Assembly: GCA_937901285.1 (NCBI GenBank)
Contig: CALCHI010000451.1
Span: 1-30,662, forward strand
Length of the DNA: 30,662 nucleotides
Reading direction: 5' to 3'
Source of the DNA: UBA8437 sp003445035
GTDB taxonomy: Bacteria; Planctomycetota; Planctomycetia; Planctomycetales; Planctomycetaceae
A program made the position numbers and the translations under genes. This document shows, piece after piece, positions 1 to 6,971 of the stretch (position 1 is its first letter; every line of letters starts with the position of its first letter). The notes under the pieces were generated by a model. That model had not been told where the DNA came from. It made no database searches and was given only the letters and a program-made list of their open reading frames with translations.

Positions 1-153
1 AACAACGAATACGTGAACAACTTCGCCAGCATGGCAAACACCTCGGGCCCGCGGATTCCAGGGAAACCATCCGCACGGCCACCGGCAGCGGGATCCCTCC
101 CGCAGGTAGCCGCCCGAGGCGAGCGGTTCACCGGAGACGATTTTGCGGGGTGA
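1..153 (+). CDS. C-terminal end of an upstream protein (5' partial)
   Basis: The first forward frame is open from the window edge to a TGA at 151-153, giving about 50 residues. It begins NNEYVNNFASMANTSG and continues as a Pro/Ala/Gly/Arg-rich tail. The opening NNEYVNN faintly recalls the end of planctomycete DUF1553 proteins, which often finish near a NxNEFxYV stretch and commonly precede a DUF1501 gene such as the next one. That match is weak and the tail is low in complexity. It could also be non-coding sequence that happens to be open. Confidence 0.35.
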   Translation, partial: NNEYVNNFASMANTSGPRIPGKPSARPPAAGSLPQVAARGERFTGDDFAG

Positions 154-219
154 AAACGAGGATCCGCAAGAGGAATTTCAGCGGATTGGTGACCCGTGCC
201 GGCACGGATCATGTTCAAC

Positions 220-249
220 TTGTGGCCGGCCGTTGGAATCCGTTAGCCT
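220..249 (+). promoter_or_regulatory. Candidate promoter of the DUF1501 gene, possibly leaderless
   Basis: TTGTGG at 220-225 and TAGCCT at 244-249 are separated by 18 bp and resemble -35 and -10 boxes (TTGACA / TANNNT). Transcription starting 7 bases after the -10 box would begin at 256, the first base of the ATG. This is inferred from spacing only. Confidence 0.35.
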
Positions 250-255
250 GACGGG

Positions 256-1683
256 ATGGAGATCAGCCACTCTCACATCGGTCCGCCGATCGCGCGACGC
301 GACCTGCTCCAGGTCGGATCGCTCGGCCTGCTGGGCCTGACGGTGCCTTCGCTGATCCGCCAGGCCGCCGCCGGCGGATTGCGGCCGGGTGCGGCCAAGT
401 CGTGCCTGCTGTTCTTCCTGGATGGCGGTCCCGGCCAGCACGACATGTGGGACATGAAGCCGAATGCCCCCGCCCAGGTCCGCGGCGAGTTCAAGCCGAT
501 CCGGACCACCGTGCCGGACATCCACGTCTGCGAGGGCCTGCCGGGACTCTCCAGGCAGATGCATCACCTGTCGCTGGTCCGCTCGGTGACCCACGACGTG
601 ATGGTCCACAGTGCCGCCACCTACTACATGCTCACCGGGCGGCACCCCTTGCCGGCCGGCAACCTGATCATCAAGGAAGAGCCCGACAACTTCCCACCGG
701 TCGGCTCGGTCCTCGCCCAGCAGCGACCCCTGAAGGACATCCCCGAATACGTGCACCTGCCCGACATCATGTGGGACGCCGGGCACGACCTGCCGGGCCA
801 GCGAGCCGGATTCCTGGGTCCGGGTTTCAACCCGCTGGTCGTCGGCGATCCCAGTGTCAAGAACTACAGGGTGCCCGGACTCGCACTGCCGGCCGATGTG
901 CCCCGTACCCGACTGAACCGGCGGCAGACCCTGCTGGGACTGCTCGACCGGGCCCCGCACAAGCGGATTCCCGAACCGGCCTGGGACGCGATGGACGACC
1001 ACACCCGCAAGGCGTTCTCACTTCTCTCGTCGGTCAAGACCCGCGACGCGTTCGACCTGGGCCGCGAACCGGCGGCGATCCGTGAGAAGTACGGTCTGCC
1101 CGACCGCGTGGAACGCAACAAGGGAGCCCGCAACTTCGGTGGCCTGCCCCACCTGGGACAGTGCCTGCTGCTGGCTCGCCGGTTGATCGAGGCGGGCGTG
1201 CCGCTGGTGACCGTCTGCAGCGGCCGACGCCGCGATTCGGCCTGGGACGGGCACCTTCGCCACTTCCCCATTCTCCGGAAGTCCCTGCTGCCGTACTTTG
1301 ACAAGGCCTTCCCCGCCCTGCTCGAAGACATGCACGATCGCGGCCTGCTCGACGAGACGCTGATCGTGGCGATGGGCGAGTTCGGACGAACGCCCAAGAT
1401 GGGCCAGGTCACCGTCGGTGCCGCCACCTCGGCCGGTGGCCGGGACCACTGGTCTCACTGCTACACGATCCTGATGGGTGGAGCCGGGATCCAGCCGGGA
1501 ACGGTCTTCGGATCCTCGGACGCCCATGCCGGTTACCCCGCCAACAACCCGGTGACGCCCGAAGACGTTGCGGCAACGATCTACTACGCCATGGGGCTGG
1601 ATCCCCAAACGCGGATCACTGATCCGCAGGGACAGCCGCACCCGATCGCGCTCGGTGAACCGATCCACGGCGTGTTGGCGTAG
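256..1683 (+). CDS. DUF1501 family protein, Tat-exported
   Basis: This 475-residue protein belongs to DUF1501, a large planctomycete family with an alkaline-phosphatase/sulfatase-like fold and no settled function. A twin-arginine motif (ARRDLLQ, residues 13-19) is followed by a hydrophobic stretch, so export by the Tat route is likely. Family marks seen are FFLDGGPGQHDMWDMKP near residue 53, the central LARRLIEAGVPLVTV, ETLIVAMGEFGRTPKM, and GGRDHW. The length is usual. The ATG sits 6 bases after a possible -10 box and has no clear Shine-Dalgarno sequence. DUF1501 genes usually follow a DUF1549/DUF1553 gene; the partial frame upstream may be that partner. Family assignment is secure; the biochemical role is unknown. 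Confidence 0.95.
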   Translation: MEISHSHIGPPIARRDLLQVGSLGLLGLTVPSLIRQAAAGGLRPGAAKSCLLFFLDGGPGQHDMWDMKPNAPAQVRGEFKPIRTTVPDIHVCEGLPGLSRQMHHLSLVRSVTHDVMVHSAATYYMLTGRHPLPAGNLIIKEEPDNFPPVGSVLAQQRPLKDIPEYVHLPDIMWDAGHDLPGQRAGFLGPGFNPLVVGDPSVKNYRVPGLALPADVPRTRLNRRQTLLGLLDRAPHKRIPEPAWDAMDDHTRKAFSLLSSVKTRDAFDLGREPAAIREKYGLPDRVERNKGARNFGGLPHLGQCLLLARRLIEAGVPLVTVCSGRRRDSAWDGHLRHFPILRKSLLPYFDKAFPALLEDMHDRGLLDETLIVAMGEFGRTPKMGQVTVGAATSAGGRDHWSHCYTILMGGAGIQPGTVFGSSDAHAGYPANNPVTPEDVAATIYYAMGLDPQTRITDPQGQPHPIALGEPIHGVLA

Positions 1684-1698
1684 GAAGCAACCGCTTCC
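1683..1698 (+). terminator. Small hairpin after the DUF1501 stop
   Basis: GGAAGC (1683-1688) pairs with GCTTCC (1693-1698) around a four-base loop and begins on the last base of the stop codon. There is no T-run after it, so intrinsic termination is doubtful. Confidence 0.25.
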
Positions 1699-1717
1699 GC
1701 CACCCGATTGGATTCGC

Positions 1718-1723
1718 TAGTCT
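1718..1723 (+). promoter_or_regulatory. Candidate -10 box for the cupredoxin gene
   Basis: TAGTCT followed by GG lies 37 bases before the ATG at 1761. It fits the TANNNT pattern also seen upstream of other genes here. No good -35 box is visible 17 bp upstream. The resulting leader would carry AGGAG before the ATG. Confidence 0.3.
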
Positions 1724-1760
1724 GGAGTGGCACCCGGTTCTGCTGCCCAGGAGTGGTCTG

Positions 1761-2576
1761 ATGAATTCTCTGCGGTCCTGCCTGCTGATTCTTGTCGCCG
1801 TTTCACTGGTTTCGGCCGCCGCGCCCAAGGCCAACAAACCCGCAGCGGCACCACTGCTCAACGACGCCGGCCACGGGTCGGTCTCGGGCCAGTTCCTGCT
1901 CGAAGGTGCCATTCCCGCCCCCAAGATCCTGGTCAAGAAGGGCGATCCGGCGGCCAAGGACGGCACCATCTGTGCGGCGGTTGACCTGGTCAGTGACTCG
2001 CTGGTCATCGATCCCAAGACCAGGGGCATCCGGCACATCTTCGTCTACATCCGCAAGATCGACAAAGCCACGAAGATCCATCCCAAGCTGGCGGCCGGTG
2101 CGAAGAAGGACGTTGTCTTCGACCAGAAGGGCTGCCGTTTCACGCCTCACACACTGCTGCTTCGTACCGGCCAGTCGGTGGTCGTCAAGTCGGGAGACAA
2201 CTGTGCACACAACACGCACACCTACCCGATCCGTAACAAGGCCGACAACTTCATCATCAACGCGAACAACCGCACGGGCCTCAAGTTCACGTACCCGATC
2301 GCGGAGTTCCTGCCCACCACGGTCAAGTGCGACATCCACCCGTGGATGCGTGGTTACTGGCTGGTCCTCGATCATCCCTACATGGCCATCACCAACGCAC
2401 AGGGCCAGTTCACCGTCACCGGCCTGCCGCCGGGGAAATACGAGTTCCGTTGCTGGCACGAGCTCGTGGGGTACGTTGCCGCCGGAAGCAAGCGCGGATT
2501 CACCGTCACGATCAAGGCCAACCAGACCACCAAGCTGCCGACCGTCAAGGTGCCGGTCGCCAAGTTCTCCGAGTAG
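1761..2576 (+). CDS. Secreted cupredoxin-domain protein
   Basis: This 271-residue protein has a signal peptide (about residues 1-20). A cupredoxin-like domain follows: CRFTPH at 125-130, a GDNCAHNTH stretch with H150 and H153, and CDIHPWM with C190, H193 and M196. The Cys-x2-His-x2-Met spacing plus an upstream His is the usual ligand set of a type 1 copper site, so copper binding is likely. A carboxypeptidase-regulatory-like beta-sandwich follows (about 205-265, ITNAQGQFTVTGLPPGKYEF). AGGAG lies about 8 bases before the ATG. The next two genes, a tiny membrane protein and a PQQ-type propeller protein, follow closely, which suggests an envelope redox or sensing role. Whether copper is bound and what it does are inferences. 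Confidence 0.82.
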   Translation: MNSLRSCLLILVAVSLVSAAAPKANKPAAAPLLNDAGHGSVSGQFLLEGAIPAPKILVKKGDPAAKDGTICAAVDLVSDSLVIDPKTRGIRHIFVYIRKIDKATKIHPKLAAGAKKDVVFDQKGCRFTPHTLLLRTGQSVVVKSGDNCAHNTHTYPIRNKADNFIINANNRTGLKFTYPIAEFLPTTVKCDIHPWMRGYWLVLDHPYMAITNAQGQFTVTGLPPGKYEFRCWHELVGYVAAGSKRGFTVTIKANQTTKLPTVKVPVAKFSE

Positions 2577-2615
2577 GCCGAGCGGACCTGGGGCCCCACA
2601 CGCGAGGATGCCGCG

Positions 2616-2786
2616 ATGCGACAGCAGATCGGCTTCCTGATGCAGTTGGTCGTCCTGACCCTGCTGCCGTTCGTGATCATCTGGCAACTCAACTTCGGGA
2701 TGCCGCTGATCTGGATGCCGATCCTGACGCTGGTCGGAATTGTCCTGTTCACCCTGGGCACGAGATTACGGGGAGATCGGGCGTGA
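2616..2786 (+). CDS. Small two-helix membrane protein (56 residues)
   Basis: This short frame encodes 56 residues starting MRQQIGFLMQL. Two hydrophobic segments (about 8-24 and 31-48) are joined by a short NFGMP turn, and the tail is basic (RLRGDRA). GAGG lies about 8 bases upstream of the ATG. Its TGA overlaps the GTG of the next gene by 4 bp (GTGA, 2783-2786), a sign of coupled translation. I do not recognise a family. It could be a membrane partner of the neighbouring cupredoxin or propeller protein, but that is inference. Confidence 0.7.
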   Translation: MRQQIGFLMQLVVLTLLPFVIIWQLNFGMPLIWMPILTLVGIVLFTLGTRLRGDRA

Positions 2787-4897
2787 ACCGATCGGCCGGG
2801 ATGTTGCTGTTGGGCCTGCTGACGATTCCCGCCCCCGGTGTGCTTGCCCAGGGCGGAGCCGCCCCAACGGTCACTGTTGAAACCAGCACCACGGCTCGTC
2901 GAAAAATCCGCCTGGCCGAGGTGTACCTCAAGCGGCAAGACTGGTCCGACGCCATCTCGCTGTTGCGACGGACTCTCGACGACCACGCCGGAGACCTCGT
3001 CCAGGTCAGCCCCGGCCGCTTCCTCGAAACGTCGTCCCGGATCAACCGCCTGCTGGTCCGAATGCCGCCGGCCGCGCTGGCCGTTTATCGCGAACAGGTC
3101 GACCCGCAGGCCAGGCGGTGGTTCGAGTCCGGTCGGTCCGAAAACGACACGGCGGTCGTCTCGCGGATCCTCGTCGAAGCCTACCCCAGCCGCTGGACCG
3201 ATGACGCCCTGTGGTGGCTTGGAGAACAGGCCTGGAAGACCAACCGGCCACGGCGGGCCGCACGCTACTGGCAACAACTCCTGCCACCGGCCAGGCCAGC
3301 CGACTCACCAACAACGCGTCGGCTCGAGGCCGGCGGACGACTGGGCTTCCCCGACAGCCGACACCCCGAGGCGGACGTGCGAACGCGACTGGTGCTTTGC
3401 CACTGCCTGGCGGGACGACTTGACCTCGCCCGGATCGAGTGGTCCCGGCTGAAACGGCGTTTCCCCGATGCTCGGGGCACACTCGCCGGACAACGGGGAA
3501 ACCTGGTGGCCCTGCTGGCCGACTGGATTGCCCGGCCCGAACTCTGGAACAACCTCTCGTCCCCCGCCCCGCACATCACCTTCGGAGGCGCGATCGATCG
3601 GAACGGCAACGATGCCGAGCCGGTTGACCCGGGAGCCCCGCTCTGGCACGCCTCCTTCGACGAATCCCTCGCGGCCGGTCCCTCGCACCTGACCGACCGG
3701 CATCCCGTCATTGTCGACAATCTCCTGTTTGTCGCCAGTTCCTTCGGTGTCTACGGCTGGAACCTCAAAACCGGTCAGCCCGCCTGGCCGGCCGACACCG
3801 CAACCGGTACCGCCGCATCAGCCCACCTGGTCTACCCCCCCGGGCCAGCCGGCCCTCCCGTCCGCGCTGCCAGGCAGCGATCCGGGCACATCGTCACCAG
3901 CCTCGTTGTCGCCGGTGAACGCCTTTACGCTCGAGTCGGCTCACCCGTCACCGCCCAGGCTGCCCGTGAACCGCGCCCCCTGCACCACGAACTGGTCGCA
4001 CTGGACATTTCCGGCGGCGAGGGTCGGGTGGTGCTGCAGGTCAGTCCCACGGTGATTCCGGTCAACGACTCTCGTGGGCGATGGTCCTTCGACGGCACGC
4101 CGCTGGTCCTCAACGATCGGCTGTTTGTCACCACCCGTCGCGGTCATCCGCAGGCGGAACTGGGAATCGCCAGCCTGGATGCCGATTCGGGACAACTGGC
4201 CTGGCACCGGAGGCTGGCCTCCGCGGTGACCGCCGCCGACCAGACGACCAACATCGTCACGCACAACCTGCTGGCATCCAGCAATGGCCAGTTGCTCTAC
4301 AGCGGCGACACCGGTGTCGTGGCCCGGCTCGACCCCGCAACCGGATCGGTCGCATGGATCACCTCGCTCGATCCGCCCACCGGATCCGGCCCCTTTTGTA
4401 CTCTTGCCGATCCCGATTCGGATCTCCTCCTGGTCCGCACCGCGAACGACCGCCTGTCGGCACTGGACTTCGGCGACGGTCATGTCGCATGGTCCCGGCG
4501 ATTGCCGGGACGAATCGACCACCTGCTGGGTATCCGTAACGGTCGAGCCATTGTCTCGGGCCACTCGCTCTGGGCACTCAACATCTCCAGCGGACGGATC
4601 GCCTGGCAGCGATTGGCACGAGAACAGCACCAGCACGGCCTTGGGCGCGGACTCGTCGCCTCCGGAATCGTCTACTGGCCCACCCGCGAACGCCTGCACC
4701 TCCTCGATCTCGATTCCGGGCAACCGCTCAGGCAACCCGTGCGGCTCGATGTCCGGGGCTGCCGAGGTGGAAACCTGGTGCTGTCGCCTCGGGGCCTGGT
4801 CATCTGCGGCGAGAACCGGGTCACCGTCCTCGGCCTTCACGGAGGCCTGTTGCCGAACCACCAGTTTGACAATCCGGCCAGCCTCCCTCGAAGATAG
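2783..4897 (+). CDS. PQQ-like beta-propeller protein with N-terminal helical repeats
   Basis: The frame is open further upstream, but the GTG at 2783 is the best start: it overlaps the previous stop by 4 bp and yields a signal peptide (MNRSAGMLLLGLLTIPAPGVLAQ). The 704-residue product has an alpha-helical, TPR-like part (about 40-250, RLAEVYLKRQDWSDAISLLRR, ALWWLGEQAWKTNRPRRAARYWQQLL). A propeller follows with repeated blades of the type ALDxxxGxxxW, such as IASLDADSGQLAWHRRL, ARLDPATGSVAWITSL, SALDFGDGHVAWSRRL and WALNISSGRIAWQRL. These are PQQ/BamB-type repeats; quinone binding is not implied. It is probably periplasmic, with a scaffold or binding role. The ligand is unknown. Confidence 0.85.
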   Translation: MNRSAGMLLLGLLTIPAPGVLAQGGAAPTVTVETSTTARRKIRLAEVYLKRQDWSDAISLLRRTLDDHAGDLVQVSPGRFLETSSRINRLLVRMPPAALAVYREQVDPQARRWFESGRSENDTAVVSRILVEAYPSRWTDDALWWLGEQAWKTNRPRRAARYWQQLLPPARPADSPTTRRLEAGGRLGFPDSRHPEADVRTRLVLCHCLAGRLDLARIEWSRLKRRFPDARGTLAGQRGNLVALLADWIARPELWNNLSSPAPHITFGGAIDRNGNDAEPVDPGAPLWHASFDESLAAGPSHLTDRHPVIVDNLLFVASSFGVYGWNLKTGQPAWPADTATGTAASAHLVYPPGPAGPPVRAARQRSGHIVTSLVVAGERLYARVGSPVTAQAAREPRPLHHELVALDISGGEGRVVLQVSPTVIPVNDSRGRWSFDGTPLVLNDRLFVTTRRGHPQAELGIASLDADSGQLAWHRRLASAVTAADQTTNIVTHNLLASSNGQLLYSGDTGVVARLDPATGSVAWITSLDPPTGSGPFCTLADPDSDLLLVRTANDRLSALDFGDGHVAWSRRLPGRIDHLLGIRNGRAIVSGHSLWALNISSGRIAWQRLAREQHQHGLGRGLVASGIVYWPTRERLHLLDLDSGQPLRQPVRLDVRGCRGGNLVLSPRGLVICGENRVTVLGLHGGLLPNHQFDNPASLPRR

Positions 4898-4944
4898 AGA
4901 CCAACTCTCTCACTCCCACGTTCCCACCAAACGAGTCGCTCACG

Positions 4945-6021
4945 GTGACCAGCGACAAGCCCACACCGCACATCGAACCGGACCACGAGGCGGTGGAGAA
5001 ACTGTCGGTTGCCTCTGAGCAAATCAGCCGTGAACTGGGTCGCGTGATCGTCGGCCAGGCGTCGGTGGTCGAGGACCTGTTGCTGGCGATGCTGGCCGGT
5101 GGTCACGCGCTGCTGGTCGGCGTGCCCGGGTTGGCCAAGACCCTGATGGTTCGCACCCTGGCCGATACGCTCGGGCTGTCATTCTCAAGGATCCAGTTCA
5201 CGCCCGACCTGATGCCGGCGGATATCACCGGAACCGAGGTGATCCAGGAGGACCGGGGAACAGGCAACCGCGACTTCCGTTTCCTGGCCGGGCCGGTCTT
5301 CGCCAACGTCGTGCTGGCTGACGAAATCAATCGCACGCCACCGAAGACCCAGGCCGCGTTGCTCGAGGCGATGGAGGAACACCAGGTCACCGCCGGAGGA
5401 CGACGCCATCCGCTCGCCGAGCCGTTCTTCGTCCTGGCCACACAGAACCCGATCGAGCAGGAGGGCACCTACACCCTGCCCGAGGCCCAGCTCGACCGCT
5501 TCATGTTCCAGGTGATGGTCGATTACCCCGGTGAGGACGAAGAATTCGAGATCATCCGTCGCACGACGTCTGACGCTACACCCCGTGCCACGACGGTGCT
5601 CGACCACGAGGATGTCGTGGCACTGCAGCAGCTGGTCCGACAGATCCCCGTCGCCGATCACGTTGTCCGCTACGCAATCAACCTCTGTCGACTCTCACGT
5701 CCCACTCGCAACGCGAGCGGCAGCAGCGAGGATTTCGTCGACCGGTACGTTCAGTGGGGAGCCGGACCTCGAGCCGGCCAGTCGCTCGTACTGGGCGCCA
5801 AGGCCAGGGCGGTGCTGGGAGGTCGGTCGTTCGTCAGCATCGAGGACATCCGGGCGGTCGTCTACCCGGTGCTGCGACACAGGATCATCACGAGCTTCGA
5901 GGCCGAGGCCGACCGGGTCGTCCCCGACGATGTCGTCGACTGGCTGCTCAACCAGACCCCCGCTGAAACACCAATCGACAACCCGGCCGTGGCGCAGATT
6001 TTCCGGAGTAACGACCAGTGA
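4945..6021 (+). CDS. MoxR-family AAA+ ATPase
   Basis: This 358-residue AAA+ ATPase of the MoxR type is thought to act as a chaperone that remodels or activates VWA-domain partners. Visible motifs are RVIVGQ at 33-38, Walker A GVPGLAKT (59-66), Walker B VVLADEINR (122-130), EAMEEHQVT after it, sensor 1 in ATQNP (155-159), and GTYTLPEAQLDRF (164-176). The length is usual. The GTG start has only a weak ribosome site. The stop overlaps the start of the DUF58 gene by 4 bp, so the two are very likely co-translated. MoxR-DUF58-VWA operons are widespread, and targets differ between bacteria. None is evident from this sequence. Confidence 0.96.
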   Translation: MTSDKPTPHIEPDHEAVEKLSVASEQISRELGRVIVGQASVVEDLLLAMLAGGHALLVGVPGLAKTLMVRTLADTLGLSFSRIQFTPDLMPADITGTEVIQEDRGTGNRDFRFLAGPVFANVVLADEINRTPPKTQAALLEAMEEHQVTAGGRRHPLAEPFFVLATQNPIEQEGTYTLPEAQLDRFMFQVMVDYPGEDEEFEIIRRTTSDATPRATTVLDHEDVVALQQLVRQIPVADHVVRYAINLCRLSRPTRNASGSSEDFVDRYVQWGAGPRAGQSLVLGAKARAVLGGRSFVSIEDIRAVVYPVLRHRIITSFEAEADRVVPDDVVDWLLNQTPAETPIDNPAVAQIFRSNDQ

Positions 6022-6971
6022 CCGGTGACCTGAACCCGGCCACACAGGTGGCTCGAACCTCCGCCACCAGCCTGCTCGACTCAAATCTCCAATCCCGCCT
6101 CGCGGGCCTCTCGTTCCAGACTCGCCGTCCGCTCGAAGGACCGGTCACTGGCCGGCACCGCAGTCGCCAGAGGGGGTTTTCGGCCGAGTTTGCCGAACAC
6201 CGCGAGTATGTCCCCGGTGACGACGTGCGGTATGTCGACTGGAAGGCCTACGGCCGCAGTGACCGGTACTACCTGAAGGAGTTCGAAGACGAAACGAACT
6301 TCACGTGCTGGCTGGTCCTGGATACCAGCGAGTCCATGTCATATCGCTCGGGGACCGCCACCGAATCGAAACTCGACCACGCCCGCCGGGCCGCGGCCGC
6401 CCTGGCCTGGTTGATTCTTCGGGGGGCCGATGCCGTCGGACTGGTCACCATTGCCGGAAAGCTAGGGCGGCTTGTTCCTCCCTCCACTCAACCCTCCCAC
6501 CTCGACCAGCTCAATCGCGCAATGCTCGACGCCACGCCGGCCGGACCCTCCGGCCTGGGAGCGGCCTTCCGCGACCTGGCCACCCGGCTGACCAGGCCGG
6601 CGGTCGTCATCTGCTTCAGCGACCTCTTCGATGACCTGAACGAAACCGCCGCGGGGCTCGAACAACTGGCCTGGCGAGGCCACGACGTGGCGGTGCTGCA
6701 GGTCATTGATCCCGCCGAGGAGGACTTCCCGTTCGAGGAACCAACCCGGTTTTTGGGAATGGAAGGTGAAGCCGACCAGGTGGTGGAACCGCGAGCGCTG
6801 GCCGAGGCCTACCGGGTCGAATTTCGCCGGTTCCTCGACGACATTTCCTCTCGCTGCCGATCAATGCGGATGGACCACGCGCTGCTGAGATCCGATGTCC
6901 CCCTGGCCACTTCGCTTCCCCGGTTTCTCGAAGCCCGGTTGCGACATCCAGCCCGGGGAGCGGCACCGTGA
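6018..6971 (+). CDS. DUF58 domain protein (VWA-like)
   Basis: This 317-residue cytosolic protein carries the DUF58 signature: GRHRSRQRGFSAEFAEHR, then REYVPGDDVRYVDWKAYGR at about 62-80. A von Willebrand A-type metal site, DTSES, lies at 102-106. DUF58 proteins are regular partners of MoxR ATPases. The GTG start lies inside the previous stop (GTGA, 6018-6021), and the end overlaps the next GTG in the same way. There is no N-terminal membrane segment, unlike longer DUF58 proteins that carry two. Family call is firm; the role as a MoxR client is from family knowledge. Confidence 0.94.
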   Translation: MTGDLNPATQVARTSATSLLDSNLQSRLAGLSFQTRRPLEGPVTGRHRSRQRGFSAEFAEHREYVPGDDVRYVDWKAYGRSDRYYLKEFEDETNFTCWLVLDTSESMSYRSGTATESKLDHARRAAAALAWLILRGADAVGLVTIAGKLGRLVPPSTQPSHLDQLNRAMLDATPAGPSGLGAAFRDLATRLTRPAVVICFSDLFDDLNETAAGLEQLAWRGHDVAVLQVIDPAEEDFPFEEPTRFLGMEGEADQVVEPRALAEAYRVEFRRFLDDISSRCRSMRMDHALLRSDVPLATSLPRFLEARLRHPARGAAP

